Below are positions 1 to 6,370 of a DNA stretch of 7,660 nt, piece by piece. Position numbers and translations under genes: made by a program. Below the pieces are notes generated by a model. It was not told the origin of the DNA and searched no databases. It saw only the letters and a program-made list of their open reading frames with translations. Every line of letters starts with the position of its first letter. Within the stretch, counting starts at the first letter, position 1. Origin of the DNA: Bacteroidia bacterium (GTDB lineage: Bacteria; Bacteroidota; Bacteroidia; AKYH767-A; OLB10); contig JANWID010000312.1 of assembly GCA_025450095.1 (NCBI GenBank), positions 1 to 7,660 on the forward strand, read 5' to 3'.

Positions 1-35
1 CTCTTCATCATACTATGCATGTTACTTAAAGCAGA

Positions 36-75
36 AATTAAAAATTAAATATTAAGAATTAAAAATTGAGAATTA
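36..75. repeat. AT-rich direct repeats in the leader of the S41 protease gene
   Basis: The 11-mer AATTAAAAATT occurs exactly at 36-46 and again at 57-67, a period of 21 bases, and a truncated copy (AATTA) follows at 71-75. The surrounding bases 1-117 hold no reading frame that looks coding, and I see no convincing Bacteroidota promoter (TTG and TAnnTTTG boxes) in them. Short AT-rich degenerate repeats of this kind are common between Bacteroidota genes, so this may be only low-complexity spacer DNA. The leader also has no recognisable Shine-Dalgarno sequence before the ATG at 118. Confidence 0.5.
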
Positions 76-117
76 CAACAAAGAAAAACTTCAGTTACCA
101 GTTAATATTCAGATCCA

Positions 118-1797
118 ATGATCAAGCTTATTAAAAAAACCAAAACATGGGTGATTGTCATTGCAATTGCCGGAGCCGGCCTCTTTTCGGTTAGTCTTAC
201 CGATGAGTATTTTGAGATTTCCCGCAACATGGACATTTTCGCAACGCTCTTCCGTGAGCTTAACATTTATTATGTTGATGAAACAAAACCAGGCGACCTG
301 ATGAAGAAAGGAATTGATGCCATGCTGGAATCACTCGATCCTTATACCAATTATATTCCCGAATCGGAAGTGGAAGATTACCGCTTCATGACTACCGGCC
401 AGTATGGCGGAATCGGGGCGCTGATAGGACAGAAGGGTGACCAGGTTGTTATTACCGATCCTTACGAGGGCTACCCTGCACAGAAAGCGGATTTACGTGC
501 GGGTGATGTAATCATGGAAATAGACGGCAAATCAGTAAAAGGAAAAAAATACGATGAGATCAGTAAGATCCTGAAAGGTCAGCCGAAAACCAATGTGAAG
601 TTATTGTTGAAACGCGAAGGTGTGGCTGAATTAATTGAAAAAAATGTGATGCGTGACGAAATCAAGATTAACAGTGTTTCTTATTCCGGAATGCTTGACA
701 ATGAAATAGGCTACATTAGGCTCACCGGCTTTACCGACAATGCCGGACTTGAAGTGAAGGATGCACTTATGGAACTGAAATCAAAACAGAATGCAAAATC
801 CATTGTGCTCGATCTCAGGGGTAATCCCGGCGGATTGCTCAATGAAGCAGTGAACATTACAAATATTTTTGTTGATAAGGGTGTTGAAGTTGTCACTACT
901 AAGGGTAAAGTGAAAGAGTGGGATAAAACCTACAAAGCCCTGAACAATCCCGTAGATACCGAAATGCCCCTGGTAGTGCTTGTGAATAGCGGAAGCGCAT
1001 CTGCATCGGAAATTGTATCGGGCAGCATCCAGGATCTCGATCGTGGTATTATTGTCGGTCAGCGGACATTTGGAAAAGGACTTGTTCAAACTACCCGTCC
1101 ATTAAGCTATAATGCGCAGTTGAAAGTTACTACCGCAAAATATTATATCCCCAGCGGCCGGTGTATCCAGGCTCTAGATTACACACATCGTAATGAAGAT
1201 GGTAGTGTAGGTAAAATTCCGGATTCACTGGTAAGCCAGTTTAAAACTAAAAATGGTCGTATTGTAGCTGACGGAGGTGGTGTTGCTCCCGATTTTACTA
1301 CCGAAACTGAATACCTGAGTAACATCGGTCAAAGCCTTTTGAGCAAGCAATTGATTTTCGATTATGCAACTCTGTATCGTAAAAATCATGAAACGATTGC
1401 ACCAGCGCGGACCTTCCGCCTTTCCGACTCCGAATACCAGGAGTTCACAGCGTGGTTGTCGGGAAAAGAATATGATTACACAACAAAGAGCGAAAAAACC
1501 TATGAAGAGCTGAAGGAAACTGCTATCAAGGAAAAATATTATGACGGGATGAAAGATCAGTTTGAATCATTACGTAAATCGTTGATGCATGATAAGCAGG
1601 AAGACCTTGTAAAGAACAAGGAAGAGTTGAAGCAACTGTTGCAGGATGAAATTTCATCGCGGTATTATTTCCAGAAAGGGAGAATCGAAGCAGGATTCGA
1701 TTATGATCCGGAAATTAAAAAAGCGATGGAAGCCCTAAAGGACAAGGATGTCTACACTTCAATTATGAACCAGTCACCGGAACAGATAAAAAAATAA
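118..1797 (+). CDS. S41 family C-terminal processing peptidase (CtpA/Tsp type), membrane-anchored
   Basis: This is a serine protease of the tail-specific (CtpA/Prc) family, which cleaves envelope proteins from their C-terminal ends outside the cytoplasm. A basic N-terminus followed by one hydrophobic segment (about residues 11-27) looks like a signal anchor. A PDZ domain spans about 88-170, with the ligand-binding loop GGIGALI at 97-103. The protease core follows (about 185-395) with LDLRGNPGG at 231-239. The catalytic pair is Ser295, in SASASEI (293-299), and Lys320, in TFGKG; Gln324 is also present. The Ser-Lys distance of 25 and the Lys-Gln distance of 4 match E. coli Tsp, so the enzyme should be active. 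A charged, mostly helical C-terminal region (about 400-559) completes a length of 559 residues, usual for Bacteroidota members. The ATG at 118 is chosen because it directly precedes the signal anchor. A terminator follows the stop. The substrate cannot be told from context. Confidence 0.95.
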   Translation: MIKLIKKTKTWVIVIAIAGAGLFSVSLTDEYFEISRNMDIFATLFRELNIYYVDETKPGDLMKKGIDAMLESLDPYTNYIPESEVEDYRFMTTGQYGGIGALIGQKGDQVVITDPYEGYPAQKADLRAGDVIMEIDGKSVKGKKYDEISKILKGQPKTNVKLLLKREGVAELIEKNVMRDEIKINSVSYSGMLDNEIGYIRLTGFTDNAGLEVKDALMELKSKQNAKSIVLDLRGNPGGLLNEAVNITNIFVDKGVEVVTTKGKVKEWDKTYKALNNPVDTEMPLVVLVNSGSASASEIVSGSIQDLDRGIIVGQRTFGKGLVQTTRPLSYNAQLKVTTAKYYIPSGRCIQALDYTHRNEDGSVGKIPDSLVSQFKTKNGRIVADGGGVAPDFTTETEYLSNIGQSLLSKQLIFDYATLYRKNHETIAPARTFRLSDSEYQEFTAWLSGKEYDYTTKSEKTYEELKETAIKEKYYDGMKDQFESLRKSLMHDKQEDLVKNKEELKQLLQDEISSRYYFQKGRIEAGFDYDPEIKKAMEALKDKDVYTSIMNQSPEQIKK

Positions 1798-1812
1798 TCT
1801 TCCACTAAAAAT

Positions 1813-1849
1813 AAAAAGGAGCAGTTATCTAAACTGCTCTTTCCTTTTT
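1813..1849 (+). terminator. Rho-independent terminator of the protease gene, abutting the ligase start codon
   Basis: A perfect 8-bp stem is formed by GAGCAGTT (1819-1826) and AACTGCTC (1832-1839) around the loop ATCTA. It is flanked by an A-tract (1813-1817) and a T-rich tail, TTTCCTTTTT (1840-1849). The flanks AAAAAG (1813-1818) and CTTTTT (1844-1849) can pair as well, so the element could also work in the reverse direction. It starts 16 bases after the protease stop. The ATG of the ligase gene is the very next triplet after the tail, so the element may also affect expression of that gene. Confidence 0.82.
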
Positions 1850-3430
1850 ATGCAGCCCGATTTACGCCGCAATTTCGCATCCGGAGTCTATTATATCGGC
1901 CTGTTGCTGCTGGTAGCATCACTGCCCCTATCTAAATTCATGATGAGCGTTTCGCAATTCATGATAGCAGGAGCCTGGGTGTTGCATGGAGATATCGTTA
2001 CTAAATTCAAAACCTTTTTTACATCCCGGATTGCATTGCTTCTGGCATCTGTTTTCCTGTTACATATCATCGGACTCTTTTATTCAACAAATATTGATTA
2101 TGCTTTAAAGGATATTCGCATAAAGCTTCCGCTGCTCGTGCTTCCAATCCTGTTATCGTCGGGCCCCCCGGTCTCCATGAAGGGTTTCAAAGGCATCCTG
2201 TTTGCGCTTATCGGCGGAACCGTGGTGTCTACCGGCATTAGCTGGCTGATTTATTTACATGTCATCGACCGGCCTTATTTCAATATCCGCGATATCTGCA
2301 TTTTTATTTCACATATCCGGTTAGCGTTATTATGCTGCCTGTCGGTATTCGCCGCTATATGGCTTGTTTTACAACATCCCGGTGAACGAAAATGGTATTG
2401 GCTTTTACTGGTGATACCCTGGATGATATTTTTTATGCTGCTGATCGAATCCCTTACGGGGCTTATTATCCTGCTGCTGACGGGAGCGATTATTTTTACC
2501 ATATATGTGTTCAGGAATAAAGGACAATTAACCCGTACCGTGGTACTATTTCTTATGGTAGCTATTCCGGCCTTAATTTTCTTTTATATTAAATCAATAA
2601 ACAATAAACTTATGTTCAGGGAAGAAGTGAATGTAGCACAATTGGATTCGCTCACACCCTCCGGAAATCCATATGAACATCACCCTGATGAGCCGTATGT
2701 TGAGAATGGACATTATGTCTTCAATTACATATCCAATAAAGAGCTTAGAGAGCAATGGAACCAGCGCAGTAAATTACCTTTCGATGGAAGGGATGAGGCA
2801 GGCCAGGAGCTTCGTCAGACCCTGCTCCGGTTTCTTAGCTCAAAAGGATTGCGAAAAGATTCGGCGGGTGTGGCAGCATTAACCGATACGGAAATCAAAA
2901 GCATTGAGTTTGGAATTGCGAATGTCGATTACCAGCACCAGTTTCATATCGGCAAAAGAATTCACCAGGTATTATGGGAATTACAGCAATACCGTCTCAC
3001 AGGGAATCCCAGTGGTCATTCAGTTGCGCAACGTATCGAATACTGGAAGGCAGCTGTTGGTATTATCAGCGATCACCCGTTGGTGGGTGTGGGAACGGGT
3101 GACGTTCCGGATACTTTCGTTTTGGAATATGATAAAATGAATAGCCTGCTGGATAAGCGCTGGCGGTTACGGTCACACAATCAATACCTATCCATTGCGG
3201 TTGCTTTTGGAATATTGGGGCTAACCTGGTTTTTGATTTCCCTGGTATATCCGTTCATCCGGCAGTTTAAAAAGAATGATTACATATATATTTCATTTTC
3301 AATAATTTCCATATTGTCCATGTTAACAGAGGATACGCTGGAAACACAGGCGGGAGTCACCTTTTTCGCTTTATTTACCAGCATTTTTTTATTCATTAAC
3401 CCACAGAACTGGCCTGTTGGCGGAAATTAG
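1850..3430 (+). CDS. O-antigen ligase / Wzy_C family polysaccharide ligase or polymerase, multi-pass membrane protein
   Basis: A polytopic inner-membrane protein of the Wzy_C (WaaL/Wzy) family, which transfers or polymerises lipid-linked polysaccharide on the outer face of the inner membrane. About ten hydrophobic segments are visible: residues 13-30, 32-46, 60-77, 92-104, 114-136, 150-176, 182-199, 201-221, 228-247, then 445-470 and 477-516. Between them lies a large soluble loop, about 250-440. It ends in the family signature: R395 and YWKAAVGII, HPLVGVGTG (409-417), then RSHNQYL (441-447), whose His443 corresponds to the catalytic histidine of WaaL. The motif at 200-204 reads ESLTG where relatives often have SRT. 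The loop insert (about 250-395, containing SKGLRKD) looks lineage-specific. The length of 526 is longer than classical WaaL (about 400) because of this loop. The ATG at 1850 is the only start that keeps the first membrane helix; it directly follows a terminator tail. Ligase cannot be distinguished from polymerase by sequence alone. Confidence 0.88.
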   Translation: MQPDLRRNFASGVYYIGLLLLVASLPLSKFMMSVSQFMIAGAWVLHGDIVTKFKTFFTSRIALLLASVFLLHIIGLFYSTNIDYALKDIRIKLPLLVLPILLSSGPPVSMKGFKGILFALIGGTVVSTGISWLIYLHVIDRPYFNIRDICIFISHIRLALLCCLSVFAAIWLVLQHPGERKWYWLLLVIPWMIFFMLLIESLTGLIILLLTGAIIFTIYVFRNKGQLTRTVVLFLMVAIPALIFFYIKSINNKLMFREEVNVAQLDSLTPSGNPYEHHPDEPYVENGHYVFNYISNKELREQWNQRSKLPFDGRDEAGQELRQTLLRFLSSKGLRKDSAGVAALTDTEIKSIEFGIANVDYQHQFHIGKRIHQVLWELQQYRLTGNPSGHSVAQRIEYWKAAVGIISDHPLVGVGTGDVPDTFVLEYDKMNSLLDKRWRLRSHNQYLSIAVAFGILGLTWFLISLVYPFIRQFKKNDYIYISFSIISILSMLTEDTLETQAGVTFFALFTSIFLFINPQNWPVGGN

Positions 3431-3490
3431 AAGTTAATCGCATAAGTATCCGGGTAAATTGAGGTAATGCGTGTATCAGGTTAAAGATAG

Positions 3491-3517
3491 ATGCAGGCAA
3501 AAACCAATGTATTTTAA
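3491..3517 (+). other. Eight-codon upstream reading frame abutting the TPR gene start
   Basis: An ATG at 3491 opens a frame encoding MQAKTNVF and stops at TAA (3515-3517). The ATG of the TPR gene is the next triplet, in the same frame. It lies in the 87-base gap (3431-3517) between ligase and TPR gene, which otherwise shows no terminator and no clear promoter. There is no direct evidence that it is translated. It could be a leader peptide coupling translation to the TPR gene or simply chance. Confidence 0.2.
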
Positions 3518-4024
3518 ATGGCAACCGGGAATCGATTTACTGAAGCAGACAGGCTTTATGTAAACGCCATGCAATTATTATCGTCAGGAGATCCGGCTTC
3601 CGCTGCGGTTATTCTTGATGAAATAACCAGCCGTTTTGATAACTACGGCAGGGCATGGTGTGAACTAGGCAACGTTTTGCAATACCACCTCGGTGATGCA
3701 GAAGGAGCTTCTTCCTGTTACCGCAAAGCGATGGAAGCAACGCCGGGACTTGCGCCTGCTTATTTAGGATATGCCGATGCCCTGTTTTCTCTTGAAAGAT
3801 TTGCAGAGGCAAATGCCATCCTGAACCAGGCAATGGAAATTCCGGGAGTCCGGAAAGATCTTGCGCTGCAAAAAAGTGCCAGGCTAATGGAAAGCCAGGG
3901 ACGTTACGACGAAGCAATTGAAGCTTGTCGCGAAGCCATTTTAGTTTCGTTTTCAGATGCTGAAATCACCCGTTGTGAACAAAGTATTGCCCGTTGCCAG
4001 GTTAAGAAAAAATACAGTCGGTAA
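3518..4024 (+). CDS. Small soluble tetratricopeptide repeat (TPR) protein
   Basis: A 168-residue protein made almost entirely of TPR-like helical hairpins, a fold that serves protein-protein contacts. Four units can be read: about 10-43 (with LLSSGDPASAAVILDEI), 44-78 (ELGNVLQYHLGDAEGASSCYRKAMEATP), 79-112 (YADALFSLERFAEANAILNQAMEIP) and 113-147 (KSARLMESQGRYDEAIEACREAI). Each has the small residue pattern of TPRs: Gly/Ala at positions 8 and 20 and Pro near the unit end. There is no signal peptide or membrane helix, so it should be cytoplasmic. The start at 3518 is preceded directly by an in-frame TAA, so no longer form is possible. It lies 87 bases after the ligase with no terminator between, so co-transcription is likely, but a functional link to polysaccharide assembly is only a guess. 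Its stop codon abuts that of the convergent kinase gene. Confidence 0.85.
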   Translation: MATGNRFTEADRLYVNAMQLLSSGDPASAAVILDEITSRFDNYGRAWCELGNVLQYHLGDAEGASSCYRKAMEATPGLAPAYLGYADALFSLERFAEANAILNQAMEIPGVRKDLALQKSARLMESQGRYDEAIEACREAILVSFSDAEITRCEQSIARCQVKKKYSR

Positions 4025-6265
4025 TCAGCTGCGGGTTTGCTGCTCCGGCAATTGTTCCGTTGCAAATAAATCGGGCAGGAAAATCGAAAAGCGGGTATTC
4101 TTACCTTCTTCACACGAGAGTTCAATATAACCACCCAACCGGTCTACGGCGTTTTTAACTACGTATAGACCCAATCCGTTACCATCGGCATTATAGCTTC
4201 CCCTGTTGAACATATGGAATATATTTCCCTTTGTAGATTCCTTGAAGCCACAACCATTATCTTCCACTTCAATCCGGATACCGTGCATGTAATCAGTTAT
4301 TGCAACTATCACGAAGGGATCCTTTTTATTGGTATCACGATACTTGATGGCATTGTCCATCAGGTTATGAAGCACCAGTTGTAAAAGTTTTTTATCGGTG
4401 CGCAGATCCTTTTTATTTTCGATCCGGATGTCGCGGCGTACATCATAAAAGGCATCACTTGTTCGAAGGCTTTGAACAATTTCGGACATATAGCCACGGA
4501 AATCGATTACTTCCGGATGAATTTTTTCGCGTTTGATACGAACCACATTAAGCATTTCATTCAGAAGCCTGTCTGCTTTTGTTGCCGACTGCCGGATCAT
4601 TTTTACACAAGGTGTATTTCCGTTTTCCTGTTCCTTTTCCAAAAGACTGATCAGTCCGAGGATCGAAGAAAGCGGACCTTTAAGATCATGAGAAGATTTA
4701 TAAATAAACGTATTGAGTTCGCGCTCTGCAACCTGCAGTTTTTCCTCAGTTGTTTTACGATCGGTAATATCAGAATATGTAACCAGCATCCCATTGAAAC
4801 GACCGGAGTCATCCCGGATAACGGAGCAGTTTATCATGCACCATTTCTGTTCTTTGGCTACAGTTACTATCTGCAGTTCGTATTGGTGTGCCTTATCAGG
4901 ACCATCATTATTTTCACGTGTTTCATCATTCATCACCGCCAGGATCGTTTCAGGTAAAATCTGGTGTGGTAACTTTTTATTCAGTTGCGTGTTCAGTTCC
5001 AGTCCCGTCATAGCCAGGAATCGCTGGTTAGCAAATTTCAAAGCTCCTTCGCGGTCAAGATAAATAAGACCTTCATTCATTGTTTCAAGAAGGCTCTTGT
5101 AATCCTGCTCTTGTTTGCGAATGGTTTGTTCGGCTTTCTTCTGGGCAGTTATTTCGGTTTGAGTAAGCAAAGCACCACCGATCTGACCATTTTCATCCAT
5201 CAGGGGTGTGGCCCGTAATCGGAACCAGACCGTATTTCCTGATTTTGAATTCAGGTGAATTTCAACCGGCTCTTCACGATGTAAAACCTCACCCACGATG
5301 TTACGGCCATGCAACGGGTCATCGTTAACTAACAGGCGGCTGAAGTCACGTCCCTTTAATTCATCTTCATTGAAACCTGTTGTCTCGGTAAATTTCCGGT
5401 TGGCAAATCGTATCTTATTTTCGTTATCAATGAACATGACTCCGTCATTAATAGTTTCAAGCAATAGTTTGTAGGCTTCTTCCGACTGGCGGATTTTTTT
5501 CTCAGCCATTTTACGATGGTCAATATTCGTTGCGAAAAATGACACTCCCGTAATTACACCATCTTCAATTTTAACCGGGTTAATTGATAATTCGAGATGA
5601 TGCTCCGTTCCTGAAAATTCCAGGATGGTTTCAACACGGAACTGTTCACCACCAAGCGCACGGATAAACATATTCCGGAACCATTCGCGGTAACGTTCAG
5701 GTAACAGCTCGATCATCCCTGCACCGGTAGTTGGATCATTCCCGCTAAGCAATTTTAAGCTGTCGCGGAAACGGCTGTTAAAAGTCATGAAGCGCATTTC
5801 ACGGTCAACCGACCAGATTCCATCTTTCGTATTTTCGATCAGTGCTTCATGATTCGCACGTGATTTAAGTAATTCCGTTTCTATTTTTTTCCGTTGTATG
5901 GAATACACAATGGAACGCTGTATTACTTCAGGTGATAGCTCAGTTTTGCGGATGTAATCCTGTGCCCCGTCGCGTAAAGCGTCATGTGCCAGTTTTTCAT
6001 CTTCATTACCTGTAATAATAACAACCGGGACAGTTTTACAGGTATTCCGGACCTGGTGGAAAGTTGAAATTCCGGTGCTGTCAGGCAGGGATAGGTCCAG
6101 GAATAATACATCCGGGGTGCTGGTCTGCAGTACGCCAAGACCTTTTAAAAGTGAATCACATACCGTAACGTCGGCTAATTGCAGGCCGGTAAGACCCAAC
6201 ATTTGTGTGAACACATTGGAATCTACCGGGTTATCTTCTACTAAAAGGATCTTATACTTCGTCAT
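4025..6265 (-). CDS. Soluble hybrid sensor histidine kinase: receiver, three PAS domains, HisKA, HATPase
   Basis: A 746-residue cytoplasmic two-component kinase with no membrane segment. The N-terminal receiver domain (about 4-125) has acidic residues E10/D11, phospho-acceptor Asp57 (LFLDLSLPD), Thr85 and Lys107, all expected for an active receiver. Three linker-plus-PAS units follow at about 135-255, 258-380 and 383-505, starting with similar (H/Y)xxLxE(N/T)xxxG segments. The HisKA dimerisation helix (about 515-580) carries His526 in SHDLKGPL. The ATPase domain (about 620-732) has the N box (Asn638 in LMDNAIKY), G1 box (DNGCGF, 669-674), F box (IFHMF) and G2 box (GNGLGL, 695-700). All catalytic motifs are intact. 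The receiver precedes the sensor region, so it likely accepts a signal from another kinase. No partner regulator gene is in the window. The signal sensed is unknown. The ATG at 6265 opens directly into the receiver; GGGGAG lies only three bases upstream, too close for a standard ribosome binding site. Confidence 0.95.
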   Translation of the reverse strand: MTKYKILLVEDNPVDSNVFTQMLGLTGLQLADVTVCDSLLKGLGVLQTSTPDVLFLDLSLPDSTGISTFHQVRNTCKTVPVVIITGNEDEKLAHDALRDGAQDYIRKTELSPEVIQRSIVYSIQRKKIETELLKSRANHEALIENTKDGIWSVDREMRFMTFNSRFRDSLKLLSGNDPTTGAGMIELLPERYREWFRNMFIRALGGEQFRVETILEFSGTEHHLELSINPVKIEDGVITGVSFFATNIDHRKMAEKKIRQSEEAYKLLLETINDGVMFIDNENKIRFANRKFTETTGFNEDELKGRDFSRLLVNDDPLHGRNIVGEVLHREEPVEIHLNSKSGNTVWFRLRATPLMDENGQIGGALLTQTEITAQKKAEQTIRKQEQDYKSLLETMNEGLIYLDREGALKFANQRFLAMTGLELNTQLNKKLPHQILPETILAVMNDETRENNDGPDKAHQYELQIVTVAKEQKWCMINCSVIRDDSGRFNGMLVTYSDITDRKTTEEKLQVAERELNTFIYKSSHDLKGPLSSILGLISLLEKEQENGNTPCVKMIRQSATKADRLLNEMLNVVRIKREKIHPEVIDFRGYMSEIVQSLRTSDAFYDVRRDIRIENKKDLRTDKKLLQLVLHNLMDNAIKYRDTNKKDPFVIVAITDYMHGIRIEVEDNGCGFKESTKGNIFHMFNRGSYNADGNGLGLYVVKNAVDRLGGYIELSCEEGKNTRFSIFLPDLFATEQLPEQQTRS

Positions 6266-6271
6266 AAACTC

Positions 6272-6327
6272 CCCAAATTGAGGCTGATTTTTCCCAAATT
6301 ATCAGACCTGATACGTGCTAAATGCAC
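6272..6327. promoter_or_regulatory. Inverted and direct repeats upstream of the kinase gene (possible operator region)
   Basis: Within the 105-base gap upstream of the kinase start there is a near-perfect dyad, TATCAGACCTGATA (6300-6313; 6-bp arms, 2-base centre), and beside it GTGC-TAAAT-GCAC (6315-6327). The octamer CCCAAATT occurs exactly twice, at 6272-6279 and 6293-6300, 21 bases apart. Read on the minus strand, TAATTTGG next to the dyad matches seven of eight positions of the Bacteroidota -7 box TAnnTTTG, but I cannot place a convincing -33 box. The arrangement suggests a regulated promoter for the kinase gene; no binding protein can be named. Confidence 0.35.
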
Positions 6328-6335
6328 TATTTGGT

Positions 6336-6361
6336 TACAGAAAAGGAAAAATCCCTTTGTA
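6336..6361 (-). terminator. Weak stem-loop just downstream of meaB
   Basis: On the minus strand, TACA (6361-6358) pairs with TGTA (6339-6336). Inside it AAAGGGA (6358-6352) pairs with TTCCTTT (6348-6342) around a TTT loop; the two stems share one base and one pair is G-U. It begins 10 bases after the meaB stop. It lacks a long uridine tail after the stem, so it would be a poor intrinsic terminator; it may instead allow partial read-through into the kinase gene. Confidence 0.3.
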
Positions 6362-6370
6362 GGATTAATT

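Noticed and set aside
781..1089. Open frame of 102 codons on the minus strand inside the protease gene
   Set aside because: It lies antisense to the conserved S41 core, including the catalytic Ser region, has no recognisable family features, and is a shadow of the real gene.
2161..2171. GC-rich run with six consecutive C (2164-2169) in the ligase gene, considered as a phase-variation tract
   Set aside because: Six bases is too short to slip often, and the frame is intact through codons for Ser-Gly-Pro-Pro.
2673..3140. Two plus-strand frames (2673-2882 and 2904-3140) within the ligase gene
   Set aside because: They are in another frame across the ligase loop. The ligase frame is unbroken and carries the family motifs, so these are shadows and not signs of a frameshift.
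3384..3391. T-tract near the end of the ligase gene, considered as an internal terminator or slippage site
   Set aside because: No stem precedes it, and it encodes the expected Ile-Phe-Leu-Phe of a membrane helix.
4028..4070. Possible terminator hairpin for the TPR gene (CAGC with GCTG, and GCAA with TTGC)
   Set aside because: The stems are only four base pairs, lack a T-tract, and lie within the kinase coding sequence.
4472..5218. Overlapping plus-strand frames opposite the sensor kinase
   Set aside because: They mirror PAS and HisKA coding sequence on the other strand, have cysteine- and phenylalanine-rich unlikely compositions, and overlap one another.
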